Assembly (NCBI RefSeq): GCF_002953135.1
Contig: NZ_CP026372.1
Location: forward strand, 434,001 to 498,000
Reading direction: 5' to 3'
Source: Sphingobium sp. SCG-1
GTDB lineage: Bacteria; Pseudomonadota; Alphaproteobacteria; Sphingomonadales; Sphingomonadaceae
Length of the DNA stretch: 64,000 bases
Shown here in pieces: positions 34,561 through 44,047 of the stretch (position 1 is the stretch's first letter; every line of letters begins with the position of its first letter). A model generated the notes under the pieces. It did no database searches. It was given only the letters and a program-made list of their open reading frames with translations, and was not told where the DNA came from. A program made the translations under genes and the position numbers.

Positions 34561-35061
34561 GTGCAACTGTATCTCGATTGCGACGGCGTGCTGGCCGATT
34601 TCGATAGCGCCGCGACTCGCGTGCTGGGTTTGCCGCCGCGGGCATTTGAGCGGCGACACGGCCTTTCCGAGTTCTGGAAGCGTATTGCCCGCACACCGGA
34701 TTTCTACGCAACTTTGCCGCTGATGCCGGACGCCATGCGGTTATTCGATGCGGTGCGCCATCTCGATCCGATCATCCTGACCGGATGCCCGAGCGGCGGA
34801 TGGGCGGAGGCGCAAAAGGAGCGCTGGGCCGCGCAGCACTTTCCGGGCACCAGGATCATCACTTGCATGGCGGCAGAGAAGCGGCGTCATTGCCGCCCCG
34901 ACGACATATTGGTCGACGACACGCTGAAGCACCGTCACTTGTGGGAAGCTGCGGGCGGCACCTTCGTGCATCATCGTGATGCGGAGAGCAGCCTGCGGGA
35001 ATTGCACGGCCTGCTTCCATCCATGCTCGCCCAGGGAGCGGCATCCCCTTTGTCAGCATAG
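34561..35061 (+). CDS. HAD-family hydrolase, 5'-nucleotidase-like
   Basis: A 166-residue protein of the haloacid dehalogenase superfamily. Motif I is LDCDGVLADFD with nucleophile Asp6 and general acid Asp8; motif II is the Thr in IILTGCP near residue 74; motif IV is the Asp pair in DDILVDDTLKH near residue 120. The overall pattern resembles the small deoxyribonucleotidase/HAD-like group. The start is GTG at 34561, two bases after the preceding stop. The substrate is unknown. Confidence 0.82.
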   Translation: MQLYLDCDGVLADFDSAATRVLGLPPRAFERRHGLSEFWKRIARTPDFYATLPLMPDAMRLFDAVRHLDPIILTGCPSGGWAEAQKERWAAQHFPGTRIITCMAAEKRRHCRPDDILVDDTLKHRHLWEAAGGTFVHHRDAESSLRELHGLLPSMLAQGAASPLSA

Positions 35062-35184
35062 ACAGCCACGTAGTACGATCCGTTGAACTTGCCGATCCCT
35101 ATTGCGCTGCCAAACGAAAATGGCGTAGCGCACCGCGCATAACCGGCGTTTCGGCTCTGCCGGGTCAAGGAGTTGACGGTCACC

Positions 35185-36384
35185 ATGACGGACATTCAGG
35201 ACATCTTCATCGTGGGCGCGGCCCGCACGGCGATCGGCGACTTCGGCGGCGCTCTCAAAGACGTGCCGCCAGCAGAGTTGGGACGCACCGTAGCGGTAGC
35301 GGCGATCGAGCGTTCCGGCCTGACGCCCGCCGCTGTTCAGCACGTCATCATGGGGCAGGTGATCCCGACCGAGCCCAAGGATGCCTATCTTGCGCGCGTG
35401 GTCGGCGTGAACGCAGGGGTGCCGGTCGACGCGCCTGCCCTGACGCTCAACCGCCTGTGCGGATCGGGTGTGCAGGCCATCATCTCGGCGGCGCAGACTT
35501 TGGCACTGGGCGAGGCGGACGTGGCGCTTGCGGGCGGCGCGGAAAGCATGAGCAATTCGCCGCACATCGTGAAGACGGCGCGTTGGGGCACGAAGATGGG
35601 CACCGTCAAGATGCTCGATGCGCTGCTGGACACGCTGGCCGACCCGTTCGAGGGTATGCACATGGGCGTGACCGGTGAAAATGTCGCGGAACAGTATCAG
35701 GTTACGCGCGAAGATCAGGATGCGCTGGCATATCAGGGGCATCAGCGCGCTGCGGCGGCTATCGCGGCAGGCCGCTTCAAGGATCAGATCGTGCCGGTCG
35801 AGGTCAAGACGCGCAAGGGTGTCGTCGCCTTCGACACGGACGAGCATGTCCGCCCCGACGTCAGCCTCGAAGACCTCGGCAAGCTGAGGCCCGCGTTCAA
35901 GAAAGAGGGCGGCACCGTCACTGCGGGCAACGCCTCGGGCATCAACGACGGCGCAGCCGCGGTGGTGCTGGCGACGCAAAAGGCAGTGGACGAGCACGGA
36001 TTGAAGCCACTCGCCAAAATTCTTGGCTGGGGCCATGCCGGTGTCGATCCGACCATCATGGGCATTGGTCCGATCAAGGCCGTGCCGATCGCATTGGCGC
36101 GGGCAGGGGTGACGCTGGACCAGATCGATGTGATCGAGGCCAATGAAGCCTTTGCGGCGCAGGCTTGCGCCGTGGCGAACGAACTGGGGTTCGATCCCGA
36201 CAAACTCAATCCGAACGGAAGCGGCATCGCGCTTGGCCATCCCGTCGGCGCGACCGGTGCAATCCTGACGGTGAAGGCCGTTTATGAACTTCAACGCAGC
36301 GGCGGGCGCTATGGCTTGATAACCATGTGCATCGGCGGCGGTCAGGGCATCGCCATGGTCATAGAGAACCTGACGGCGAAGTAG
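35185..36384 (+). CDS. acetyl-CoA acetyltransferase (thiolase)
   Basis: A 399-residue thiolase that joins two acetyl-CoA to acetoacetyl-CoA or splits beta-ketoacyl-CoA. The active Cys92 is in NRLCGSG, the active His in NPNGSGIALGHPVGATG and the second Cys in CIGGGQG. The pattern fits the biosynthetic/degradative acetoacetyl-CoA group (AtoB/PhaA-like). I use the ATG at 35185; GGAG at 35169-35172 is a little far, and a TTG at 35173 is the other option. It stands alone; no acyl-CoA partner gene is adjacent. Confidence 0.92.
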   Translation: MTDIQDIFIVGAARTAIGDFGGALKDVPPAELGRTVAVAAIERSGLTPAAVQHVIMGQVIPTEPKDAYLARVVGVNAGVPVDAPALTLNRLCGSGVQAIISAAQTLALGEADVALAGGAESMSNSPHIVKTARWGTKMGTVKMLDALLDTLADPFEGMHMGVTGENVAEQYQVTREDQDALAYQGHQRAAAAIAAGRFKDQIVPVEVKTRKGVVAFDTDEHVRPDVSLEDLGKLRPAFKKEGGTVTAGNASGINDGAAAVVLATQKAVDEHGLKPLAKILGWGHAGVDPTIMGIGPIKAVPIALARAGVTLDQIDVIEANEAFAAQACAVANELGFDPDKLNPNGSGIALGHPVGATGAILTVKAVYELQRSGGRYGLITMCIGGGQGIAMVIENLTAK

Positions 36385-36426
36385 ACGGTCGTTTCCGTTT
36401 TTCGGCCTGCTAGAGTTTGCGTCGAA

Positions 36427-38031
36427 CTACAAAGCGGTAAACCGGAAATTCCGGAATCGTGCCTCACCTTCACCGGCAACATAGAGGCCGGGGCGAAGCA
36501 TCAGAAAGCCGCCCCGGACATTGTGATGGTAGCCTGAGACTTCCATGCCCCGGTCGAAGCGCTGCCAGTCCTTGCCATCGCGGCTCAGATGATAGGCGAT
36601 GATGTGCTCACGGCTGGTCACACGCATGTGCAGCTTTCGGCCATAGGGATTGACCGGGCGGCCACGCTCCATGCCATATTGGTGCGTGACGAACTTCTGC
36701 GCGTCGAAGCCGAGGCCACAGTATAGATGCTCGTCGTAGAACAGCAGTAGCCCCGCGACTCCCTTCGGCGCGATTTCGATTTCACATTCGAACTGGTAGT
36801 CCTGATCTCCGGCGATCAGCAGCAGCGGCGCGCCATCTCGGGGGCTGATACCGGCTGGTTGCAAGATAAGCGTGTTGTTCACCACGCGGACGCGGCGCGC
36901 TTCGTCCGGCCGGGGTTTGAAGAAGTTCCATTTCGTGCCGAGCGCCAGATCGTGAAAGTTGTCGCTCAGGGCCAGCCCATGCGGTCCCTTGCGGCCGCCG
37001 CGCGGCTTGGCGATCGGCTGCGACAAATCGCCGCCCTTCATCGCGAACCAGCCGTCGTCGGTCCACTCGACCGGATCGAGCAGGGTCTGACGGCCCAGCG
37101 TCCAATAGCCATTCTCATAGCCGTGATAGACGGACCACCAATCCCCGGATGGCCCTTCGATCAGCGTGGCGTGCCCGCGCGACCACCATTTCTCCGCCTT
37201 GCTCGTGGTGCGCACAATCGGGTTGCCGGGATGATGTTCCCAAGGGCCGTTGATCGAGCGGGAGCGGGCGGCGATCACCATGTGCCCGGTGGGTGGCCCG
37301 GCGGTTCCGCCCACCGCCGTCACAAGATAAAAGTACGCGCCATGGCGCATCACCTTGGGGCCTTCGGGGGAGAAACCCTCGACATCCCAATCGTCGGGAT
37401 AGCGCCACGGATCATAAACATGCTCGACTGCGCCGACCGTCGAAAGCCCATCGTCGGTCAGCCGGATGCGATCCCCGCCCGACAGGAAAAGCCAGCGCGA
37501 CCCATCTTCGCCAACCGCATGTCCAGGATCGATATGATCGGGCAGGTGCAGGTCGATCGGCTCGCTCCACGGCCCGTCGATATGATCCGCCCAAATGACA
37601 TAGCTCGTATTGGGCGACGCCTTGACGGGTATGTAGATGTAATAGCGGCCCTTGTGCTTGCACAGTTCGGGCGCCCATACCGAACCAATGTTCTTCGTCA
37701 GCGTCGCCTTGCGCGGGGTCCAGTTCACCAGGTCGCGCGAATGCCAGATGACAAGTCCCGGATAGGAATCAAACGTCGAGAAGGTCATGTAGTAATTCGC
37801 GCCGTCCTTCAGGATAGACGGATCGGGATGGTCCCCCGGCATGATCGGATTGAGGAAGCGGCCATCGCCCAGGTCGGCCATGCGCTGATTATCGAGACCG
37901 CGCCGCCAGTTCGTCTCAGACGGTGCGGTCGCATCAGGCGCGGCGGTTGCCGGAGCGGCGGCACCGCCCGCCATCCCGGCCGCAGCCGTAGCGGTGGCGG
38001 ACGCCAGAAGATCGCGGCGAGTAAGCGGCAT
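36427..38031 (-). CDS. exported glycoside hydrolase family 43 protein with beta-sandwich C-terminus
   Basis: A 534-residue protein with a twin-arginine-like signal (TRRDLLASATATAAAGMAGG). A five-bladed propeller GH43 domain follows: the base Asp is in GDHPDPSILKDG near residue 69, and the acid Glu in DVEGFSPEGPKV near residue 218. The last 180 residues form a concanavalin-like beta-sandwich seen in beta-xylosidases. GH43 enzymes cut arabinose, xylose or galactose linkages, and here side chains of pectin are the likely target because of the neighbours. It lies 14 bp downstream of the esterase, so they share a transcript. Confidence 0.9.
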   Translation of the reverse strand: MPLTRRDLLASATATAAAGMAGGAAAPATAAPDATAPSETNWRRGLDNQRMADLGDGRFLNPIMPGDHPDPSILKDGANYYMTFSTFDSYPGLVIWHSRDLVNWTPRKATLTKNIGSVWAPELCKHKGRYYIYIPVKASPNTSYVIWADHIDGPWSEPIDLHLPDHIDPGHAVGEDGSRWLFLSGGDRIRLTDDGLSTVGAVEHVYDPWRYPDDWDVEGFSPEGPKVMRHGAYFYLVTAVGGTAGPPTGHMVIAARSRSINGPWEHHPGNPIVRTTSKAEKWWSRGHATLIEGPSGDWWSVYHGYENGYWTLGRQTLLDPVEWTDDGWFAMKGGDLSQPIAKPRGGRKGPHGLALSDNFHDLALGTKWNFFKPRPDEARRVRVVNNTLILQPAGISPRDGAPLLLIAGDQDYQFECEIEIAPKGVAGLLLFYDEHLYCGLGFDAQKFVTHQYGMERGRPVNPYGRKLHMRVTSREHIIAYHLSRDGKDWQRFDRGMEVSGYHHNVRGGFLMLRPGLYVAGEGEARFRNFRFTAL

Positions 38032-38045
38032 TACGGAAACTCCTT

Positions 38046-39059
38046 TTAAGCCTCGAACAGTTTTTGCGATGCCGCCCAGTTCAGGAACAGCTCGGGCCAG
38101 ATCGCGGCGGGCTTGCCCTTGGCGCGATTCACACCGAAGCCGTGACCACCTTCAGTGAACAGATGCGTTTCGACGCGGATGCCTTTGTCCCGCAGCGCCT
38201 GACGGAACAGCAGGCTGTTTTCCACCGGCACAGTCGCATCGTCCTCCGCGTGGACGAGGAAGCAGGGCGGCGCGTTGGCGGGCACATTGCGGTGGGGCGA
38301 GTGCGCGCGTTCCTGCTCGGCGGTCGGTGTCGCGCCGAGCAGGTTCTTGCGCGACCCACCATGCGAGGCGGGAGCGGTCATTGAAATCACCGGATAGATC
38401 GGCGCTGCAAGGAATGGACGCGCGGACTGCCGGTCCGCCGCATCGACGGGATCGTAAGTGGTGGCATCGAACCGCGTCGCGACGTCCGCGCACAAATGTC
38501 CTCCGGCGGAAAATCCCATGAAGGCGACGCGCTCCGGATCGATGCCATAGGCCGCAGCCCTGCTCCGCACGATCCGCATGGCGCGTTGCGCGTCCGACAG
38601 GCACACGTCCGGCCCCGCCGCCCAGCCTTCATGCGGCAGGCGATAGAACAGCACGAATACGGTGATGCCTCTGGCCGCCAGAAGCGGGGCCACTTCATAG
38701 CCTTCCTTGTCGACCACGACCCAACTGTAGCCGCCACCGGGCGTGATGATGACCGCCGCCCCATTGGGTTTGGCGGCACGGAATACCGCCATGTGCGGGC
38801 GGGCGATCTTCATGACGGCGCGATCGTTGAAGCTTGGGTCCGTACTGCGCTCCTGCACGGCCTCCTCCAGCCCCCCTGCGGGCAGCCCCGGCGCGCCCTT
38901 TGGCCACAAATCGATGGTTTCCTGCGGCTGCGGCAGAACGGACTTGCTGCCCGGCCGATTGCCGGGCGCTGGCGTCTGTGACGCTACGCGGCCCGTGGCG
39001 ATCATCGAAGCGCCCAGCAAAGCTCCACCGACAATGGTTCGCCGACTGATATCGCTCAT
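38046..39059 (-). CDS. exported alpha/beta hydrolase, acetyl-esterase type
   Basis: A 337-residue enzyme with a Tat-like signal (SRRTIVGGALLGASMIATG). The core has VIITPGGGYSWV (oxyanion loop), the nucleophile Ser in GFSAGGHLC near residue 183, the Asp in HAEDDATVPVENS and the His in EGGHGFG. This is the pattern of polysaccharide acetyl esterases (BD-FAE/axe type). In this locus it probably removes acetyl groups from pectin or xylan-like chains. I chose the ATG at 39059, preceded by AGGAG; the frame is open to 39116. A terminator separates it from the receptor gene upstream. Confidence 0.87.
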   Translation of the reverse strand: MSDISRRTIVGGALLGASMIATGRVASQTPAPGNRPGSKSVLPQPQETIDLWPKGAPGLPAGGLEEAVQERSTDPSFNDRAVMKIARPHMAVFRAAKPNGAAVIITPGGGYSWVVVDKEGYEVAPLLAARGITVFVLFYRLPHEGWAAGPDVCLSDAQRAMRIVRSRAAAYGIDPERVAFMGFSAGGHLCADVATRFDATTYDPVDAADRQSARPFLAAPIYPVISMTAPASHGGSRKNLLGATPTAEQERAHSPHRNVPANAPPCFLVHAEDDATVPVENSLLFRQALRDKGIRVETHLFTEGGHGFGVNRAKGKPAAIWPELFLNWAASQKLFEA

Positions 39060-39073
39060 CCTCGTCTCCTGAC

Positions 39074-39113
39074 AAAAAATGGCCAACCGCCGTGTGCAGA
39101 CAGCGGTTGGCCA
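39074..39113 (-). terminator. strong intrinsic terminator after the large TonB receptor
   Basis: An 11-bp perfect stem, TGGCCAACCGC (39080-39090) with GCGGTTGGCCA (39103-39113), has a 12-nt loop. On the minus strand it is followed by six T (the A-run 39074-39079). It ends the receptor transcript and lies just before the esterase start. Confidence 0.85.
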
Positions 39114-39144
39114 CATCTCTCACCTTAAAGGTGAAACTGGTGAC

Positions 39145-42105
39145 TCACATCTTGAACCGTGCGCCGACCTGAATGGTGCGGCCGAAATGGTTGTATTCAT
39201 AGTTTCGATTGGCATCGACATCCGTATAGCGGTCGCGATATTCGTCGGTCAGGTTGATCCCTTCCAGCGACAGCTCGATGGATGGCAGGATCTTGTAACG
39301 GATCGAAGCGTCCACATTGACCGTCGAATTATAGCCCTCGAATACGTTTCCGGTGCCGCTGTTCTGATCGACGAAACCGCTGCGATAGCTGGCCGACACG
39401 CGTGCGCTGAACTTCTCGTCCTCATAATACAGCGTGCCGTTCAGCGCTTTCTTGGAAAGGCCGAAAAGCGTGGAACTCCGGGTAGTGGTCACGTTGGGGC
39501 CAAAGCCACAAGGCGACGCCGGATTTGCTGCCGGCACACAGGCGTTTACTGTCGGGCCGGTCACAAGATAATCGGCGGACGACTTCACATAGGTCGCGTT
39601 CACGATGCCGCCGAAGCGGGACAGGAAGCCCGGCAGGAAGCTGAAGGGGCCTTGGACACCTATCTCGATGCCCTTCAGGCTCGCGCCCTCGCCATTGGCA
39701 GGGGTCGTGATGTTCCACAGTCTCCCTTCGGGATTGGAGGCGGCTTGAGAGCTTGGCGGGATAAGGGATAGCGGCAGACCCGTCGAAGCATAGGTGCCGC
39801 TAGTGGTCAGGCTGATTGGGAAACTTGCGACATCCTTTTTGAAAAGGGCAATCGAGAAAATAGATTGCGGAGCAAAATACCATTCAATGCCGATATCGTA
39901 AGACGCTGCACGAAAAGGTAAAAGCTCGGGATTGCCGAAGTTGATGTTGTAGTTGAAGCCATCCACTGACCCGCCCGGAGTTAGACTACCTAAGCTAGGC
40001 CGTGTGATGACCTTCGCCGCTGACGCGCGAATGATAAGGTCACGCATAGGGAACAGCGCGACGTTCATCGCGGGCAGCCAGTCATCATAAGAGCGCTTGA
40101 TGGTGCGTGCGATCCCGCTCGCCAATCCGGTGGAGCTTTGATTGGTCTTTACATAACGGACGCCCGCATTCGCCGCATATTCCAGGCCGAACAAGTCGCC
40201 CTTCACGTCGAACTGGAGATAACCGCCCGTCGTCTTCTCGGTGACGCTACGCGTATTGCCCGGATCGATGGCGGCGGTGCGATCGTACAGGCCGGTGAAT
40301 TCGGTTCCGGCAGGCAGGTTCGGGATCAGGAACTGCGTCGTGGTGCCGGCTGACTGGCCCGCTTTGCCCAGATCGAAAATTTCGCCGAGAGCAGAGGTCG
40401 CCTGATAGCCATATACTGCCGAAGGACCAAAGACGCTGGAACCGGTGCAGGTAATGGTGCCGAGCACTGCGTCGCGCCCGCCAGTGGCGGTTGTCGGGCA
40501 GATGACGGCATCGCGCGTGAAGCCGATCGTCGAGAAATCGAACTGACGGTGCACCGCACCGGCCTTCACCTGAAAGCCTTCGGTCATGTCCCATTCGGTA
40601 CGCAGTTGCAGCGTCTTGAACTTGTTTGTGGTGGTCGATGGACGGTCGCGAATTTCCGAAAGCTGGAAATTGGCGGGATCTGTCACGCTGGTGCCGAAGC
40701 TCAGCACCGGCTTGCGCATATTGGTGTAATCGTAAGTGTAGCCCTGCGCGTCGCGATCGTCGAACACGAGCGTCGTTTCGAGCGGAATGTCGGCTTCGGA
40801 CTTGGAGAAGCCACCTAGCAGCGTGAAACGGAACGTGTCGGTGACATCCTGATCCCAGGTCGCGCCCAACTGATAGAATTCTGTCGTCGATTTACGCAGA
40901 TAATGTTCGGTGCGCACCCATGCGTCGTTGAGCGTCGCCTTCACCAAATTATTGTCGCCATCGATCGTGTAGTTGCTGACGTCGATGGAACGCTCATTGC
41001 CACGCAGCAGGACTTCGCCCCACTTCTCCTCGCGTGTCGCTTTGAAGCGCGAATAGAGGCCATCGATGGAAATCTTGGTGGCGTCGGTCGGCGCAAACTG
41101 CACCGAACCGGTGATGCCCAGCCGCTCGCGGTCATGCTTGACTTCGCCGTAGCGTGGAATGCGTGGATGGAAGGCGAGGGCCGCGGCATCGCAAGTTGCG
41201 GTAGGTCGATAGTAACCGCCGCTGTTTGGGCGCGGTCTGTCTGTATAAATATAGCCGGTTGGAGGCGTGCCGACGGGAGTCGCGTCGTAGAAGCAGGGTG
41301 CCCCATTCACCGAGTCGAAGCGGCCCTGCTGCCACCGGACTGTATTGTTGCCGAGTTCCAGCGTCTTCAGCTTAGAATAGGCTGCGGAGACGGCGACGCC
41401 AAGGCGGCCATCGGGAGACTTCCACGACGCAATGCCCGCAAGGCGCGGACCCCATTTCTTCGAAAGATCATTATAGCTGCCGGTGGCCGAACCGACCAGC
41501 GTCAGGCCGTATTTGCCGCCCAGCGGATTTCCGGTGTTGAGGTCCACGACCGCCCCGAGCGATCCTTCGTCGAGGCTCGCTTCGGCAGTCTTATGAACCA
41601 CCAGAGAGCTGAACAACTCCGACGCGAAGACATTGAAGTCGAAAGAGCGGTCACGATTGGGGCTGGCCCCGTCGGTCGAGGTCGCCACCGTTTCGAGGCC
41701 ATTAAGACGAACGCGAGTGAACTGCGAACCGAGGCCGCGTACCGTGATCGCACGGCCCTCGCCGCCGTCGCGCTGAATCGAAATGCCCGGAATACGCTGC
41801 AACGACTCGGCAAGGTTCTGATCGGGGAACTTGGCGATATCCTCCGCCACGATCGCGTCTACGGAGCTCACCGTTTCGCGCTTCAGGTTGATTGCGGCAC
41901 CCAAAGACTGGCGGAAACCGGTGACAACGATATCCTGCGTTTGTTCCTCTGCCGGAGCCGCCTGATCCGCTGCCGGCGGCGACTCGGCGCCCGTGGTTTG
42001 TGCAAGAGCGGGGGCGACGGCACCCACCGCCAGCGCCGCTCCAGACACCGCGCACAGCCACTTTGCGGGCCGCGAACGGATTTGAGCATTCTCCATCGTC
42101 TTCAT
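39145..42105 (-). CDS. large TonB-dependent receptor of the pectin locus
   Basis: A 986-residue outer-membrane receptor. The signal peptide (to about residue 36, AVAPALAQ) is followed by an acidic stretch and DIVVTGFRQSL. The plug domain has VDAIVAEDIAKFPDQNLAES and the RITVRGLGSQF-like AITVRGLGSQF. The barrel ends HFGRTIQVGARFKM. This architecture is typical of sphingomonad and Caulobacter receptors for oligosaccharides. A 14-bp operator lies 70 bp upstream, shared with the divergent pectate lyase, so uptake of pectin oligomers is the likely role. Confidence 0.91.
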   Translation of the reverse strand: MKTMENAQIRSRPAKWLCAVSGAALAVGAVAPALAQTTGAESPPAADQAAPAEEQTQDIVVTGFRQSLGAAINLKRETVSSVDAIVAEDIAKFPDQNLAESLQRIPGISIQRDGGEGRAITVRGLGSQFTRVRLNGLETVATSTDGASPNRDRSFDFNVFASELFSSLVVHKTAEASLDEGSLGAVVDLNTGNPLGGKYGLTLVGSATGSYNDLSKKWGPRLAGIASWKSPDGRLGVAVSAAYSKLKTLELGNNTVRWQQGRFDSVNGAPCFYDATPVGTPPTGYIYTDRPRPNSGGYYRPTATCDAAALAFHPRIPRYGEVKHDRERLGITGSVQFAPTDATKISIDGLYSRFKATREEKWGEVLLRGNERSIDVSNYTIDGDNNLVKATLNDAWVRTEHYLRKSTTEFYQLGATWDQDVTDTFRFTLLGGFSKSEADIPLETTLVFDDRDAQGYTYDYTNMRKPVLSFGTSVTDPANFQLSEIRDRPSTTTNKFKTLQLRTEWDMTEGFQVKAGAVHRQFDFSTIGFTRDAVICPTTATGGRDAVLGTITCTGSSVFGPSAVYGYQATSALGEIFDLGKAGQSAGTTTQFLIPNLPAGTEFTGLYDRTAAIDPGNTRSVTEKTTGGYLQFDVKGDLFGLEYAANAGVRYVKTNQSSTGLASGIARTIKRSYDDWLPAMNVALFPMRDLIIRASAAKVITRPSLGSLTPGGSVDGFNYNINFGNPELLPFRAASYDIGIEWYFAPQSIFSIALFKKDVASFPISLTTSGTYASTGLPLSLIPPSSQAASNPEGRLWNITTPANGEGASLKGIEIGVQGPFSFLPGFLSRFGGIVNATYVKSSADYLVTGPTVNACVPAANPASPCGFGPNVTTTRSSTLFGLSKKALNGTLYYEDEKFSARVSASYRSGFVDQNSGTGNVFEGYNSTVNVDASIRYKILPSIELSLEGINLTDEYRDRYTDVDANRNYEYNHFGRTIQVGARFKM

Positions 42106-42174
42106 CTAGGCATCCCTTCCCAATTACCGGCCTTTGTCCAAACTGACGATCTCGCACGGATCTGCCGACTTTTT

Positions 42175-42188
42175 AGACACCGGTGTCA
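42175..42188. promoter_or_regulatory. predicted LacI-type operator, TonB receptor/pectate lyase promoter region
   Basis: AGACACCGGTGTCA contains a perfect 12-bp palindrome (GACACCGGTGTC, 42176-42187). It lies between the divergent receptor and lyase genes and matches three other sites in the locus in the half ACCGGTGTCA. The regulator is probably the LacI-family protein at 48296-49348. Confidence 0.75.
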
Positions 42189-42247
42189 ATCAAGACTTGC
42201 AGCGAGTTGCGCCCAATGTCAAGAATGGTTGAGAGAGGAGACTAACA

Positions 42248-43657
42248 TTGCTGCACTGGACCCTTAAGGGATTGATAAGCCTTGGCTACGCGCTGGCCCT
42301 GCCGTCTTTGGCGATGGCCGCCGGGCCAAAGGCAACGCCTCCTGCGGCGATTGCGGCAAAGGGGCAATTTGCCTTTCCAGGTGCAGTCGGCTGGGCGGCT
42401 ACGACGCCGGGCGGTCGTGGCGGGCGGATCATCCGCGTGACCACCCTCGCGGCGGGCGGGCCGGGCAGTTTCAAAGCGGCGCTGGAAGCCGAAGGGCCAC
42501 GCATCATCGTATTCGAAGTCGGCGGCGTCATCGACATGGCGCGCCAGACGATCACGATCCGCAATCCTTATGTCACAATCGCGGGACAGACGGCCCCATC
42601 GCCAGGGATCACGCTGATCCGGTCGGGCATCGATATCGCCACGCATGACGTAGTGATGCGGCATATTCGCGTCCGCACCGGCGTGGATTCGCAACCTCTG
42701 CTAAGCGGCTGGGAAGCGGATGCGCTTTCGACCGTCGGCGGTCACGATATCATCATCGATCACTGCACGTTCAGCTGGGCAATCGACGAGAACATGTCCG
42801 CTTCCGGCCCACGCTTTACTGGCAAGACGGTGGAGGAATGGCGCAAGGCGACATCGCACAACATCACCTTTTCCTATAATCTGGCGGCGGAAGGATTGGC
42901 GAACGCAAGCCATCCTAAAGGCGAGCATAGCAAAGGCACGCTGCTTCACGACAATGCGACCAATATCCTGATCTACCGCAACATCTACGCGCATAATGTG
43001 GAGCGCAATCCGCTGCTGAAGGGTGGCGTGCATGCGTCGGTCGTCAACAACATCATCTACGATCCGGGCGAGCGGGCGGTCCACTACAACCTGATGGCGC
43101 TGGAATGGGGGGAGCATCCCTATCAGAACGGTAGGCTGTCTGCGGTTGGCAATGTCATGCGCGGCGGTAATTCCACAGCGGCGGGGCTGCCGTTCCTGAC
43201 GCTGGGCGGCGACGGCGACCTGGAATATTATGGCAAGGACAACATTGCGGTCGACAAGTTCGGCAAGGCGCTGCCCATGTTCGGGCGCTATGGCGAAACC
43301 CGCGCCAAGCTGATCGAGAAGAACGAGCCGCTCGATTGGTGGACTGGTCTCGACGTGCTGCCGTCGCGCGATGTGGAGACTCACGTCCTGTGGCACGCGG
43401 GTGCGCGCCCGTGGGATCGCGACGCCGACGATTTGCGCGTGCTGTTCTTCGTGGCGGAAGGGCGCGGATCGATCATCGACGACGAGAAAACGGTCGGCGG
43501 CTATCCCAAGTTTACGCCCACGCGCGCGCCCTTCGTCGAAGCGCAATGGAACCTGGATACGATGGAGCCGAAGTCGGGCCGCTATCCGGGCCAGAAAGAG
43601 GACATCGCGGAACATCTGTCCGACCGCGACAAATTGATGCGGCAGGAGGCGAAATAA
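42248..43657 (+). CDS. exported pectate lyase, PL1-like
   Basis: A 469-residue protein with a signal peptide (LGYALALPSLAMAAG) and a parallel beta-helix lyase domain. FPGAVGWAATTPGGRGGRI is the usual opening. IIDHCTFSWAIDENMS is the conserved calcium/substrate region. ERNPLLKGGVHASVVNNIIYD carries the catalytic-Arg strand (one residue over-length piece omitted). It cuts homogalacturonan by beta-elimination, giving unsaturated products handled by KduI and KduD. The start is TTG at 42248, supported by GAGAGGAG seven bases before. It ends in a TAATG overlap with the cupin gene. Confidence 0.88.
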   Translation: MLHWTLKGLISLGYALALPSLAMAAGPKATPPAAIAAKGQFAFPGAVGWAATTPGGRGGRIIRVTTLAAGGPGSFKAALEAEGPRIIVFEVGGVIDMARQTITIRNPYVTIAGQTAPSPGITLIRSGIDIATHDVVMRHIRVRTGVDSQPLLSGWEADALSTVGGHDIIIDHCTFSWAIDENMSASGPRFTGKTVEEWRKATSHNITFSYNLAAEGLANASHPKGEHSKGTLLHDNATNILIYRNIYAHNVERNPLLKGGVHASVVNNIIYDPGERAVHYNLMALEWGEHPYQNGRLSAVGNVMRGGNSTAAGLPFLTLGGDGDLEYYGKDNIAVDKFGKALPMFGRYGETRAKLIEKNEPLDWWTGLDVLPSRDVETHVLWHAGARPWDRDADDLRVLFFVAEGRGSIIDDEKTVGGYPKFTPTRAPFVEAQWNLDTMEPKSGRYPGQKEDIAEHLSDRDKLMRQEAK

Positions 43658-44046
43658 TGGGCATGATCCTGGCGCTGATGCTGGCCTCGGCCCCGCCGAT
43701 GGCGGTCATCGACGAACGGCAAGTGGCGCGCGAGGAGCCGCCGCCGCACGGCCAGATCGGGATGAGCACCGCCTATCGCATCAGCGACGCGGTGCCTCAA
43801 CCGCGCACCATGGAATTCCGCAAGCGCGTGCTGCACGTGGGCGCGGCGATCGGCATCCACCCGATCGCGCATGACGAAGTGTATTATGTTCTCTCGGGAG
43901 AGGGCGAAGTGGAGTCCGATGGCATCCGGAAGGCCCTGAAGCCTGGCATGGCAGCCTATCTTTACACCGGCGCGAAGGTCGGTATCCGCCAGTTGGGGAA
44001 AGAACCGCTGTCGCTGATTATCAGCTATCCCGTTGTAAAAGAATAG
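43657..44046 (+). CDS. exported cupin-domain protein
   Basis: A 129-residue protein with a short signal-like start (MILALMLASAPPMA) and one cupin barrel. The first cupin motif is HPIAHDEVYYVLSGEGEVESDG, seen here from HPIAHDE on with its His and Glu metal ligands. The second ends in LIISYPV. The ATG overlaps the lyase stop (TAATG), so the two are translationally coupled. Its place suggests binding or isomerising a product of pectin lysis in the periplasm, which is inference. Confidence 0.8.
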   Translation: MGMILALMLASAPPMAVIDERQVAREEPPPHGQIGMSTAYRISDAVPQPRTMEFRKRVLHVGAAIGIHPIAHDEVYYVLSGEGEVESDGIRKALKPGMAAYLYTGAKVGIRQLGKEPLSLIISYPVVKE

Positions 44047-44047
44047 A

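Noticed and set aside
34971..35195. Minus-strand frame between the HAD gene and the thiolase that reads like part of a protein (GIGKFNGSYYVAVYADKGD).
   Set aside because: It overlaps the end of the HAD gene and the start and ribosome site of the thiolase, has no clear ribosome site and no recognised family. It may be chance.
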